A DNA stretch of 64,000 nt from Paracoccus luteus (GTDB taxonomy: Bacteria; Pseudomonadota; Alphaproteobacteria; Rhodobacterales; Rhodobacteraceae). A program made the position numbers and the translations under genes. The first letter of the stretch is position 1. Every line of letters starts with the position of its first letter. Shown here piece after piece: positions 24,339 to 32,113 of this stretch. The DNA is taken from NCBI RefSeq assembly GCF_004522155.1, contig NZ_SDEA01000007.1:89153-153152 (forward strand), given 5' to 3'. A model generated the notes under the pieces. That model worked only from the letters and a program-made list of their open reading frames with translations, had not been told where the DNA came from and searched no databases.

Positions 24339-25625
24339 TCACGCATAGGCATCGAACCCCGCCACCGGCCGCCCCGACAGCAGCGCGTCATAGATCTGCG
24401 CCGTATAGCGCGCCTTTTCGTCCCAGTCGAAACGCGCGGCATGGGTCTGCGCGCGCGCCACCATCGCGCCCAGCGGCGCGGGATCGGTCACGCAGCGGTC
24501 CATCGCGGCGCGCAGGTCCACGATCAGCTCCTCCAGCGGGCGCAGCGGCACGGCGATGCCGCGCCCGTCCGCCGCCAGCGCGCCGGGCGCGCCGTAATCG
24601 GCGACAAGGCAGACCATGCCGCAGGCCATCGCCTCGATCACCACGCCCGCGCCCAGTTCCCGGATCGAGGGAAAGACGAACGCGTCGGCGGCGCGCATGG
24701 CGTCGGCCACCTCGGCCTGCGACTTGCGCCCCTCGAAGGTGATGCGGTCACCCGCGCCCGCCTCGGCGACCATCGCCTCAAGCCGGGGGCGCTCGGGGCC
24801 GTCGCCGATGATCGACAGCCGGTGCCCGGCCAGCGCCGGCGAGGTGGCGAAGGCGCGGACCGCCGCCTCGGGCAGCTTGTAGGGGACCAGCCGCCCCGCA
24901 TAGAGGAACCGGAACGGCCCCGGCCCGGAAAACGCCGGACGCCGGCCGCGGGCGTGAAAGATCGCCGGGTCGATGCCGATCTCGGGGAACGGCACGATCC
25001 GCGCCGGATCGGCGGCGGTCAGGTCGTCGATGGTGTGCTGGAACGCCGCCAGCACGCAGTCGGCGCGGCGCCAGGTCCGCCGCGCATAGGGCAGCACGCG
25101 ATAGGCGCCGCGCAGCGCCCGCAGCCGTTCCTTTTCGCGCCGCTGTTCGCCGCCATAGGCCGCCGGCCAGTCCAGGTTGCCGTTCAGCGGCCCGATCACG
25201 AACGGCTGGCGCGTCCGCCCCGCGATGGGCGAGGGCAGCGTGGGCGACATCGGCGTGATGCGGTGGATCAGGTCGAAATCGCCACGCGCCAGCCGCTGGC
25301 GGAACTGGCGCAGTGTCTGATGCTCGAACGCGAGATAGGGCAGATAGGCCATGATCTGGCTGGTGGACCATGCCACCTGGTCGCCGCCCCGCAGCGCCCG
25401 CGCCAGCCGATACATGGGCGCGGCCAGCCATTCGGTGTCGATATAGGCGACCGGCCCGGTCATGTCGCGCGCGGCCTCGATGTTCGCGCGGTTGCGGACA
25501 TGGGTGACCAGCGTGATGTCGGCCGCCCGGCCCAGCGCGCGGGCATAGTTGTATCCCACGATCGGCAGCGAGGGCCATTCGGGGTTGCAGTCCTCGGCGA
25601 GGATCAGCACGCGTGGCCGGACCAT
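24339..25625 (-). CDS. GT4-family glycosyltransferase
   Basis: The 428-residue product is a GT-B family-4 enzyme. The N-terminal part has RVLILAEDCNPEWPS and a hydrophobic LIHRITPMSP region. The donor half has RFLYAGRLVPYKLPE, LSIIGDGPERPRLE and FPSIRELGAGVVIEAMACG with the E-x7-E pair. The start is the ATG at 25625 with GGGGAA upstream; the frame runs on without a better site. It lies 107 bp downstream of the epimerase gene on the same strand. It probably adds a sugar in the same polymer pathway. Confidence 0.85.
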   Translation of the reverse strand: MVRPRVLILAEDCNPEWPSLPIVGYNYARALGRAADITLVTHVRNRANIEAARDMTGPVAYIDTEWLAAPMYRLARALRGGDQVAWSTSQIMAYLPYLAFEHQTLRQFRQRLARGDFDLIHRITPMSPTLPSPIAGRTRQPFVIGPLNGNLDWPAAYGGEQRREKERLRALRGAYRVLPYARRTWRRADCVLAAFQHTIDDLTAADPARIVPFPEIGIDPAIFHARGRRPAFSGPGPFRFLYAGRLVPYKLPEAAVRAFATSPALAGHRLSIIGDGPERPRLEAMVAEAGAGDRITFEGRKSQAEVADAMRAADAFVFPSIRELGAGVVIEAMACGMVCLVADYGAPGALAADGRGIAVPLRPLEELIVDLRAAMDRCVTDPAPLGAMVARAQTHAARFDWDEKARYTAQIYDALLSGRPVAGFDAYA

Positions 25626-25732
25626 CTGGATTCCCCTTTCACGGGCTGGACGCGCGCACCATAGGCGGGCGGGGCGGCGGCGGCAAACAGCGTTCGCGCT
25701 GGCGGTTTGGGCAAACGCGGCCGGGCCGCCGC

Positions 25733-26650
25733 TCAGCCCGCAAAGCTTTGCATCATGCCGGCGATGCCGTCGCGCAGCTCGACCTGCGGCGTCCACCCCA
25801 GCGCCGCCCGCGCCCGGTCGATGGACAGCACGCTGCGCGGCACGTCGAACGCCCGCGCCGGGTGATAGGTGACGTCCGGGTCGCGTCCGGTCACGGCGCG
25901 GATCAGGTCCAGCAGCTCGTTCAGCGACGCGCCCCGGCCCGACCCGATGTTGATCTCGGTCCCGCGGGCGGGCGCGTCGGCGGCCAGCGCAAAGGCCGAC
26001 GCCACGTCGTCCACATGGACGAAATCGCGCACCACCGACCCGTCGCCCCAGATCTCGATCGGCAGGCCGAAGGCGGCGTGATGGCAGAATGTCGTCAGCG
26101 CGCCCTGCGCCTTGCTGATGTTCTGGCCGGGGCCATAGGGGTTGGCGACCCGCAGCGACACGGTGGACACCCCGCGCCCGTCGAAAAAGCGCATGTAATG
26201 TTCGCCCGCCAGCTTCGAGATGCCATAGGCCGTGATCGGCCGCGTGGGATGATCCTCGGGGACCGGCACCTGCGTCAGCGGGCCATAGACCGTGCCGCCG
26301 GACGAGGCGAAGACCATCCGCCGCACGCCCATCTCGGCCGCCGTCTCGGCCACGGCGACGGTGCCGACGATCCCCCCTTCGGCGTCGGCGCGCGGGTGCA
26401 GGTTCGCCTCGCGCGGGAAATGGGTCGAGGCGAGGTGGAAGACGCATTCCGCCCCCACCATCGCCTCGCGCAGCAGGTCGCGGTTCATGAAGCTGCCCTG
26501 CCAGTGGCTGAGCGACGGGTGGTCCGCAGGCCCGGCGATGAAATCCAGGTTGCGGATCAACCACCCGTCCTCCAGCAGCTGCGCGACAAGCGCCTGCCCG
26601 ATGAACCCCCCGCCCCCGATGACCAGCGCGACGCGATCGGAAAATGCCAT
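25733..26650 (-). CDS. NAD-dependent sugar-nucleotide epimerase/dehydratase
   Basis: The 305-residue product is an extended SDR of the GalE type. It has VIGGGGFIGQALV (NAD binding, 10-22), VFHLAST near 70, SSGGTVYG near 114 with the Ser, and YGISK near 141 with the catalytic Tyr and Lys. NPYGPGQN and VRDFVHVDDVA complete the sugar-nucleotide site. It probably makes a UDP- or dTDP-sugar for the glycosyltransferases around it. GAGG precedes the ATG. The gene diverges from the large glycosyltransferase at 26825. Confidence 0.86.
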   Translation of the reverse strand: MAFSDRVALVIGGGGFIGQALVAQLLEDGWLIRNLDFIAGPADHPSLSHWQGSFMNRDLLREAMVGAECVFHLASTHFPREANLHPRADAEGGIVGTVAVAETAAEMGVRRMVFASSGGTVYGPLTQVPVPEDHPTRPITAYGISKLAGEHYMRFFDGRGVSTVSLRVANPYGPGQNISKAQGALTTFCHHAAFGLPIEIWGDGSVVRDFVHVDDVASAFALAADAPARGTEINIGSGRGASLNELLDLIRAVTGRDPDVTYHPARAFDVPRSVLSIDRARAALGWTPQVELRDGIAGMMQSFAG

Positions 26651-26824
26651 GAAACCTCACCTTGCAAGGCAACGCGCGGGCGCGATGCCACCATGAAAAA
26701 AGAACCCCGCCCGCGCCTGCGACCCCATCCCGGCGGGTCTGGCGCCCCTGTGGCGGGGGCGGCTTGCCATCTCGACCAGAATGCGGAAAGTGGGCGCGAC
26801 CTCAATAGTTTGATCGGGCCATTC

Positions 26825-29233
26825 ATGTCGCAACCCCGGTTTGCGGTTCTGCCGACCGACCCAGCAGAGCAGCGCGCGCTGGCTGAAGGGCTGTTCGACG
26901 CCGGTGATTATCTGGCGCGCAACGCGGATGTGCGTGCCGCCAACCTCGACCCGCTGACCCATTACCTGCGCCACGGCTGGCGCGAAGGGCGCAACCCGCA
27001 CCCGAAGTTTTCCACGTCCGGTTACCTGAATGCCTTTCCGGCCCTGCGAGAGACAGACGTCTGTCCGTTGGTGCATGCCGCATGGCTGGCGACGCGCCCG
27101 GTCGATCCGGCGATAGCGGCGCTGTTCGACGCCGATCATTATCTTGCGGCCTTTCCGGCCCTGCGTGCCGCAGGCGTCGATCCCTTGCAGCATTATCTGC
27201 TGCAAGGCTGGAAGGATGGGGCAGACCCCTCACCTTTTTTCTCGACGCGCCACTATCTGGAACAAGTGCCGTCGCTGCGCGGGGGCGAGGTCAGCCCGCT
27301 GGAGCACTATGTCGCAAGCGGAATGCCCGACGACATCGACATTGCGGCCGCGCCCCTGGTCGATCGCGCGAACCGCGCCAGCCACGGGTTCTGGAACGCC
27401 GAGATCCAGGCTTTGCTGAAATCCGCCGGCTATGATCTGGGACCGTTCGCGGCGGTGTCCGGCGGCCCCGACGCGGACGTCATCGTGGCGATGTTCTCGC
27501 CTGCCGACTATCGCCGGCGGCACGCGCAAGGCAGCGGTCAAAGCGACCTTGCGCTGCTGACGCGTTACCTGATGTTCGACCTGCCCCGCGGCGTGCCGCC
27601 GGGGCCCTTGTTCGATACCGAACACTATCTGCGCCAGCTGAAAGCAGCGGGCCTTGCCCCCCCGAACGGGCCAGCGTTCCTGGACTGGTTGAAGCGCGGG
27701 CACGCGGCGGGGCTGTCGCCGACCCCGGCATTCGATCGCGCGGCCTATGCCGCGCTGAACCCCGGCCTTGTCGAGGCCGGCGCGGCGCATTTCGGCCATT
27801 GGGTCGTCAACGGGCTGAACGAGCAGCGGCCGGCGCTGGCCGGCATCACCCTGGGCGCTTCGCCGCGGGCGGTGGCCGCGGGACCGCACCGGCCGCTGGC
27901 ACGGGTCTTTGCCGAGGATTTCGCCGGTCCCGCCCACCGGGAACTGGCCGGGATGCGCAATTTCCGCGAGGGGCGCTTTGATGCGCTGGTCGCCAAGGCG
28001 CGCGACATCGAGCCGCTGGTCGGCATCGTGGGCGAGCGCATGGCATCCTTTCTGCCGCCTTGGCACGACACTGCGTTCCTGCTGTTCAAGGCCTGCGTCG
28101 AACGCCTGCCCGCTGGCCAGTATGACACTGTCGTCGCCATGCCCTTCTGCAAGATGGGCGGCGCGGATTTCGTCGCGGGCGTGCTGACCCGGGCGCTTGA
28201 CCGGCGTGGGGCGCGGGTGCTGGTGCTTCGGACCGAGCAGGCAGACTGGGAACGTCCCGACTGGTTCCCGCAGGGTATAGCCACGGCCGATCTGTCCGAC
28301 CTGCTGGGGCAGGTGGACATGCGGACACGCGCATCGGTCCTGTATGCCGTGCTGCACCATGCGGGCGCGCGGCGCCTGTTCAATGTCAACAGCCGCGCGG
28401 CCTATGAAACGATGCTGCGCTTTGGCGCCCAGCTGTCGCGGTTCATGGCGCTGTACACCTATTACTTCTGCGCGGACCGGCGGCCCGACGGCACCGAGGT
28501 GGGGTATGCGATCGACTTCTTCGCGTCTCTCCAAGGCAATCTCGATTGCGCGCTGATCGACAATGCCGATTTCGCGCGGGTGCTGGTCGACCGCCATGCC
28601 CTGACCCCTGGCATGGCTGCGCGTGTGCAGCCCCTCTATTCACCCGCGATGGAGCCGCCTGCGGGCGTTCCCGTGGTCGATGCACAGATCGCGACATCGG
28701 CCGGACGGTCCCGGCCGCGGATCCTGTGGGCCGGGCGGTTCGACCGGCAGAAGCGCTTTGACCTGGTGCAGCAGATTGCGCGGCTTTTGCCCGGCTGGGA
28801 TTTCCTGTGCTGGGGAAAGGCGGTGCTGGACCAGGCGCCCGACCTGTCGGCGCTGCCGGACAACATGACGCTGATGGGCACCTACGGCCGCCTGGACGAA
28901 CTGCCGCTGACGGATTGCGACGGGTGGCTTTACACCTCGGGTTGGGACGGATTGCCCACCATCCTGATCGAGATCGCGGCAAAGGGCATGCCGGTCGTCG
29001 CCAGCGCCGTGGGCGGGGTGCCGGAACTGGTGGACGACACGACCGGATGGCCCGTCGAACCGGGCGCCGGCGCCGAGGCGTATGCCGCCGCGTTGACAGA
29101 GATGCTGGCAGACCCGGCCCGGCGCCGTGAACGTGCGACCGCGCTGATGGCGCGCGCCCGCGACCGCCATTCATTCGATCACTACTGCGAAGTCCTGGAC
29201 CGCGTCCTGGCAGCCGAGGAAACAGCACGATGA
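26825..29233 (+). CDS. large glycosyltransferase with N-terminal repeated motif and C-terminal GT4 domain
   Basis: The 802-residue product has two parts. The first 340 residues carry several diverged copies of a motif like LFDADHYLxxxPALRxxGVDPLxHYLxxGWxxGxxPSPxF (for example near residues 23, 99 and 262), a pattern I recall from alphaproteobacterial surface-glycan enzymes. The second part is a GT-B domain, with RPRILWAGRFDRQKRFDLV (about 630), LYTSGWDGLPTILIEIAAKG (about 700-720) and AVGGVPELV as donor site. The repeats may bind the growing polymer or organise partners. The ATG at 26825 begins right before the first repeat. A TTG 7 codons upstream is possible. The stop overlaps the next ATG. 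Confidence 0.8.
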   Translation: MSQPRFAVLPTDPAEQRALAEGLFDAGDYLARNADVRAANLDPLTHYLRHGWREGRNPHPKFSTSGYLNAFPALRETDVCPLVHAAWLATRPVDPAIAALFDADHYLAAFPALRAAGVDPLQHYLLQGWKDGADPSPFFSTRHYLEQVPSLRGGEVSPLEHYVASGMPDDIDIAAAPLVDRANRASHGFWNAEIQALLKSAGYDLGPFAAVSGGPDADVIVAMFSPADYRRRHAQGSGQSDLALLTRYLMFDLPRGVPPGPLFDTEHYLRQLKAAGLAPPNGPAFLDWLKRGHAAGLSPTPAFDRAAYAALNPGLVEAGAAHFGHWVVNGLNEQRPALAGITLGASPRAVAAGPHRPLARVFAEDFAGPAHRELAGMRNFREGRFDALVAKARDIEPLVGIVGERMASFLPPWHDTAFLLFKACVERLPAGQYDTVVAMPFCKMGGADFVAGVLTRALDRRGARVLVLRTEQADWERPDWFPQGIATADLSDLLGQVDMRTRASVLYAVLHHAGARRLFNVNSRAAYETMLRFGAQLSRFMALYTYYFCADRRPDGTEVGYAIDFFASLQGNLDCALIDNADFARVLVDRHALTPGMAARVQPLYSPAMEPPAGVPVVDAQIATSAGRSRPRILWAGRFDRQKRFDLVQQIARLLPGWDFLCWGKAVLDQAPDLSALPDNMTLMGTYGRLDELPLTDCDGWLYTSGWDGLPTILIEIAAKGMPVVASAVGGVPELVDDTTGWPVEPGAGAEAYAAALTEMLADPARRRERATALMARARDRHSFDHYCEVLDRVLAAEETAR

Positions 29234-29967
29234 TCGACCTCAGCCTGATCCTGACCGCGCACCGCGAGGGTATCCTGGCGGGCACCACGATCCGCAGCGC
29301 GCGGGCAGGCATCGACCATGCCCGCGCCAAGGGCGTGCGGATGGAGGTGGTGGTTGTGCTGGACCGCGCCGACGCGCCCACCCGCGACATCCTGCGCGAA
29401 GGCTTTGGCGACGTCGCCGACACGCCTGCCCGGTTCCTCGAGACGGACGAAGGCGATCCGGGCGGCGCCCGCAACCGCGGGATCGAGGCCGCTGGGGGCA
29501 CTGCCGCGACCTTTCTGGACGCCGACGATCTCGTCTCGGAGAACTGGTTCGCGCGGGCCGCAGCCATGTCGGCCGAACGTCCCGACGCGATCTGGCATCC
29601 CGCCTGCTCGCTGGCATTCGGCCAGGAAAAGCACCTGTGGTGGCACGTCGATTCCGAATCCGCGCTGTTCGATCCGCTTTATCTGGAATGGAGCAATTAC
29701 TGGATCGCGATTTCCTGTGCGTCGCTTGACCTGTATCGCCGCCATCCGTTCACGCTGAACGCGCTGCACGAAGGCTTTGGCCACGAGGACTGGCACTGGA
29801 ACCGCGTGACGCTTGCCGCAGGCCATGCGCATAAACCGGTGGCGGAGACGCTTTATTTCTATCGCCGGCGGGCGGGCTCGCAGATGGCCCGCGTTCATGC
29901 CGCCGATGGGGTGAGTTGGCCGATGCGCGAACCCCGTCAGCGGGGCGCGCCGGCTTTCCGCCCATAA
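29230..29967 (+). CDS. GT2-family glycosyltransferase
   Basis: The 245-residue product is a GT-A family-2 enzyme. It has LSLILTAHREG at the start, VVVVLDRADAPT near 40, a GGARNRGIEAAGG acceptor-side block near 77 and TFLDADDLVSENW near 95 with the DxD-type metal site. Its ATG overlaps the stop of the repeat-bearing glycosyltransferase by 4 bp, so the two are coupled. Its last 31 bp overlap the convergent sulfotransferase gene. Confidence 0.85.
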   Translation: MIDLSLILTAHREGILAGTTIRSARAGIDHARAKGVRMEVVVVLDRADAPTRDILREGFGDVADTPARFLETDEGDPGGARNRGIEAAGGTAATFLDADDLVSENWFARAAAMSAERPDAIWHPACSLAFGQEKHLWWHVDSESALFDPLYLEWSNYWIAISCASLDLYRRHPFTLNALHEGFGHEDWHWNRVTLAAGHAHKPVAETLYFYRRRAGSQMARVHAADGVSWPMREPRQRGAPAFRP

Positions 29968-30962
29968 ACCCACAGGGCTTCGGCGAAGGCGGCGAACTCT
30001 TCCTCGGTCAGGGGCTGATCGTCGTCGCCCGCCTCGGGATAGGCGGAAAAATCGTCGTCGAACAAGGTCGGCCGGTCCAGCGTCGGCATGAAACGTTCGC
30101 GCGCAAGCCGGTTGACCACGTCGAACTGCTGCTGAAAGCGCATCGCCTCGGCGCGGGCGGGCCGGGCTGGCGGGCCGGGCAGGACACGGATGATGGCAGC
30201 CACCACCGGACCACGGTCCGGGTTGACCTTGCGATCCACGATCAGCGGCACGCGCGCGTTGAACAGCGACAGGAATCGCGCCTGCGCCCGCGACAGCGAC
30301 GGGTTCGCCTTGGTCATCGCCGGCGGGTCGATGCCCAGTTCGGCGGTTTGGAAGAAATCCCGCACCACGTCGCCGCCTGCCAGCCGGTTCCGTTCATACA
30401 GCCGGGGCGTGATCGCAGCCTGGCCGAACACATCCGCATAGCGCGCCATCAGCCCGTGCGGATCATAGTATTGGGGCACGATCCCCCACTGCGGCAGCAT
30501 CGCCCCGGTTCCGCCACCCTTCAGCCGCGTCGAATGCAGGCTGACCGCCATCTGGTCCTGCCGGCGCAGATAAACGATGACCCGGACACGGCGGAACGGC
30601 GCGCCAAGCAGCTGCGCCAGCCGTTGAACCGACTCGGGCGTGTCCAGCCGGCCGTGGCAATGCTCGTTCGATATCAGCAGCGTATTGGCGCCCGTCGCCT
30701 CGATCTCGGCCGCAAGCCGGGCACGCACGGCATCGACATAGGCGGGCAGGTCAAGCCCGGTCCGGGCGAGTTCCTGGATCTGGATGCTGTCGTTCGCCCG
30801 CGGCCCCATCGCGGCGGCGGCGATCTCCATGTGGTTTTCGGTGCCCAGCAGCGCGGGATACAGGATGCCGCGTTCAGCCAGGGCGTCCCTGCTGGCCGCC
30901 AGCGCCTGCTGGATCGAGGTCGTGCCGGTCTTTTCCGTCCCGATGTGAAGGATCAGGTCCAT
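29937..30962 (-). CDS. sulfotransferase-fold protein
   Basis: The 341-residue product starts with MDLILHIGTEKTGTTSIQ, the 5'-phosphosulfate-binding loop typical of PAPS-dependent sulfotransferases. VIVYLRRQDQMAVSLHS near residue 140 fits the 3'-phosphate-binding region. It probably transfers sulfate from PAPS to a sugar of the surface polymer. The ATG at 30962 sits just before the loop, 1 bp after the stop of the sulfotransferase gene upstream. The frame is open 18 more codons but the added residues look non-coding. It may also act on a lipid or protein. Confidence 0.78.
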   Translation of the reverse strand: MDLILHIGTEKTGTTSIQQALAASRDALAERGILYPALLGTENHMEIAAAAMGPRANDSIQIQELARTGLDLPAYVDAVRARLAAEIEATGANTLLISNEHCHGRLDTPESVQRLAQLLGAPFRRVRVIVYLRRQDQMAVSLHSTRLKGGGTGAMLPQWGIVPQYYDPHGLMARYADVFGQAAITPRLYERNRLAGGDVVRDFFQTAELGIDPPAMTKANPSLSRAQARFLSLFNARVPLIVDRKVNPDRGPVVAAIIRVLPGPPARPARAEAMRFQQQFDVVNRLARERFMPTLDRPTLFDDDFSAYPEAGDDDQPLTEEEFAAFAEALWVYGRKAGAPR

Positions 30963-30963
30963 G

Positions 30964-31611
30964 TCAGAGACCCGCGCCCCGCGCCGCGCCCGCCGCCACC
31001 GGGGGCAGCAGATCATAGCCGAACTGCTGGAAGTCCAGGCGATAGAACTCCTGCATGCGCAGGATGTCGGCGCGGTCCCAGGTCACGGCGGGCACCTCGG
31101 CGGCGGTTGCCAGCGCGTGGGGCGCGCGGGCGGGCGGCGGCAGGTCAAGGTCGCTGGCGATGCGGGTCAGGATGGCGTCGATGCCGTCCTCGAACCGGAA
31201 GACGTGCAGTCGGTCGCTCACAAAGCTCCACTGCGGGCGGATGTGGCTGTCGAAATGGTTGGGGTTCGCGCGGGCGTCGATCAGCGCGCGTTCCAGCCAG
31301 CTTGCGAAATGCAGGCTGCCGCCGAAGAACCCCTGCGCGCGCAGCTTCTGCCGCATGCGGAACTCGCTTTCCATGCGGGTAAAGGGGTTGCGGACGACGG
31401 CGAAGGCATAGTCGAAATCATCGCCCCCCCACAGGCAGTCGATGTCGGTCCACGTCAGGTGCTGGGGGGCGACCTTCAGCGCCTCGGGCTTGGTGTCGGC
31501 GTGCAGGCGCACCCGCCCCAGCCCCTGCATCCAGCGCGTGACCGAGGTGCCGCCGGTCTTGGGGATGTGGACGAACAGCACGCGCCTGCCGTTGATTTCG
31601 ATGCTTGGCAT
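30964..31611 (-). CDS. sulfotransferase family 2-like protein
   Basis: The product of about 215 residues has VLFVHIPKTGGTSVTRWMQ (the PSB loop of carbohydrate sulfotransferases, about 10-28) and FAVVRNPFTRMESEFRMR near 82 (the 3'-PB region), followed by WSFVSDRLHVFRFED. This is the layout of sulfotransferase family 2 enzymes that act on glycans. I start at the ATG at 31611; an in-frame ATG at 31641 would add 10 residues and cannot be excluded. It is the first gene of a two-gene minus-strand unit with the sulfotransferase at 29937. Confidence 0.78.
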   Translation of the reverse strand: MPSIEINGRRVLFVHIPKTGGTSVTRWMQGLGRVRLHADTKPEALKVAPQHLTWTDIDCLWGGDDFDYAFAVVRNPFTRMESEFRMRQKLRAQGFFGGSLHFASWLERALIDARANPNHFDSHIRPQWSFVSDRLHVFRFEDGIDAILTRIASDLDLPPPARAPHALATAAEVPAVTWDRADILRMQEFYRLDFQQFGYDLLPPVAAGAARGAGL

Positions 31612-31753
31612 GCCGCCCGACCCCTGTTGTTGGCGCGGCATTTCTGCACATCGCCGCGCCGGTCACAACCCGCCGGTGCGGCCGCCGGCATCTTGCGGAA
31701 CGCGGGGGCGCGGGCTAACTGCCGCGGGTGTTTCGCAAGCCGCCCCCTGCGCC

Positions 31754-32113
31754 ATGACGCCGCGTCTGGATATCGCGCTGTCCGCCGAACCGGGCGGACG
31801 GGCGCCGTTCGATCTGCTGTCGGCCGACGGCAGGGTGCTGGGCCGGTGCGAGGCGGTGCGCCACAATCCCCAGGGTCGCGCGGTCAGCGGCTGGACCACG
31901 GCGCGGACCGTCGCGCTGCAGGACGCGGCGGGCGTCTATCCGGGGCGCGTCGGCGCGCCGCACGCGGGCGCGCAGGCCGCCGGGCACGCGGGCGCGCGCA
32001 TGTTCCAGGTCGCCGCCCCCGCGGGCGAGCCGCGCGGCTGGCTGGTGCTGAGCGCGGATGCGGACGGGGATGGCGCCGAGGCGCTGTTCCTGGTCGCAAT
32101 GGGCCGCCGATGA
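31754..32113 (+). CDS. small protein resembling the N-terminal domain of the next glycosyltransferase
   Basis: The 119-residue product has no family I can name. Its middle, GRCEAVRHNPQGRAVSGWTT, lines up with GYVDEVRYQAGRVHVTGWC near the start of the glycosyltransferase encoded next, including the GW pair. It may therefore be a free-standing copy of that beta-rich domain. Its TGA overlaps the next ATG by 4 bp, so the two are co-translated. No signal peptide or membrane helix is seen. Function unknown; possibly a polymer- or partner-binding module. Confidence 0.6.
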   Translation: MTPRLDIALSAEPGGRAPFDLLSADGRVLGRCEAVRHNPQGRAVSGWTTARTVALQDAAGVYPGRVGAPHAGAQAAGHAGARMFQVAAPAGEPRGWLVLSADADGDGAEALFLVAMGRR

